Of a stretch of DNA of 6,335 nt, positions 6,058-6,335 are shown one piece after another. A program made the translations under genes and the position numbers. The stretch lies in the NCBI GenBank assembly GCA_900556545.1, contig USPE01000111.1:1-6335 (forward strand), in the 5' to 3' direction. This stretch comes from an uncultured Peptococcaceae bacterium (GTDB lineage Bacteria > Bacillota > Peptococcia > Peptococcales > Peptococcaceae). The notes beneath the pieces were generated by a model. The model was given only the letters and a program-made list of their open reading frames with translations. It ran no database searches and was not told where the DNA came from. The first letter of the stretch is position 1. Every line of letters begins with the position of its first letter.

Positions 6058-6335
6058 TTATCCAACAACATCAATAGAGGTCAAAACCGGACGTTTTTTT
6101 CCAACACGGACATTATAATTAAACATACAATCCAAAGAGCCGTTAGAAAAGTCTAATCCAGCAGCTTGATGATAAGCAGGGGAGGAGACTCCAATAAACT
6201 GTTTGATTGCTTTCATGCCAATTACAGTTTCATCAGGGGCAACAATAAACAGATTTACTCCTTGAACCGCTTCACCAGTTTCTCGATTTGTAAAATCTAA
6301 AATCTGTTTTCCTACAACTTTTACAACTTCATCAC
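6058..6335 (-). CDS. Probable phage single-stranded DNA-binding protein (pV-like), N-terminus missing
   Basis: An open frame enters from the right edge and ends with TAA at 6060-6058, giving 91 visible residues. They begin DEVVKVVGKQILDFTN and end KKRPVLTSIDVVG. The visible part is soluble, without membrane helix or signal peptide, and alternates beta-type strands with turns, as expected for a small OB-fold protein. Aromatic and basic residues are spread through it (FTNRE, KQFIG, FNYNVRVGKKRP). In M13-type genomes the ssDNA-binding protein pV, which coats new single strands before packaging, is encoded shortly before the coat gene, as here. Only a few N-terminal residues may be missing, since the visible start resembles the beginning of a domain. 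The family call rests on position and general character, so it is tentative. Confidence 0.6.
   Translation of the reverse strand, partial: DEVVKVVGKQILDFTNRETGEAVQGVNLFIVAPDETVIGMKAIKQFIGVSSPAYHQAAGLDFSNGSLDCMFNYNVRVGKKRPVLTSIDVVG

Noticed and set aside
5826..6156. + strand frames opposite the coat and pV-like genes
   Set aside because: They are antisense shadows; the - strand coat gene has signal peptide, helix, basic tail and strong ribosome-binding site.

Overview
The window shows the end of a bacterial chromosomal gene on the + strand, followed by most of an integrated filamentous (inovirus-type) prophage on the - strand. Strong GGAGG ribosome-binding sites, low-to-moderate GC, a pT181-type (Rep_trans) replication protein and dif-like sites whose XerD arm matches, from memory, that of Bacillus subtilis dif all suggest a Bacillota host. 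The window cannot decide between a two-membrane Negativicutes host and a single-membrane Clostridia-type host.

Layout. Positions 1-1031 hold the 3' part of a Bcr/CflA-like drug efflux transporter of the major facilitator superfamily, with a strong intrinsic terminator at 1052-1095. Positions 1111-1191 hold two dif-like XerC/XerD sites in opposite orientation, the expected signature of a phage that integrates with host recombinases. From 6335 down to 1201 every gene is on the - strand and tightly packed. In transcription order they are: a partial gene for a probable ssDNA-binding protein (pV-like), the major coat protein (pVIII-like, signal peptide plus one membrane helix), an intrinsic terminator, a 45-residue one-helix protein (pVII/pIX-like size), a Zot/pI-type assembly ATPase, a 220-residue signal-peptide/C-terminal-anchor protein, a 492-residue signal-peptide/coiled-coil/C-terminal-anchor protein (pIII-like candidate), a 92-residue two-helix protein (pVI-like candidate) and the Rep_trans replication initiator.

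How the genes work together. Rep would nick the double-stranded replicative form and drive rolling-circle replication. The pV-like protein would coat the single strands. Coat subunits would wait in the inner membrane, and the Zot ATPase would power extrusion. The 492- and 92-residue proteins would form the adsorption/release tip. The terminator right after the coat gene would keep coat expression above that of the downstream genes, as in M13. Overlapping stop and start signals (4786-4801, 4132-4141, 2656-2659, 2377-2383) indicate coupled translation.

Most interesting points: the pair of inverted dif-like sites that can fold into a hairpin, resembling the single-stranded attP of CTX phage; a GC-rich hairpin inside the 5' part of rep that is a candidate double-strand origin; and an assembly ATPase with no membrane helix, whose gene overlaps that of a separate membrane-anchored protein. 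No secretin, integrase, repressor or toxin cargo gene is visible. The prophage continues beyond the right edge.
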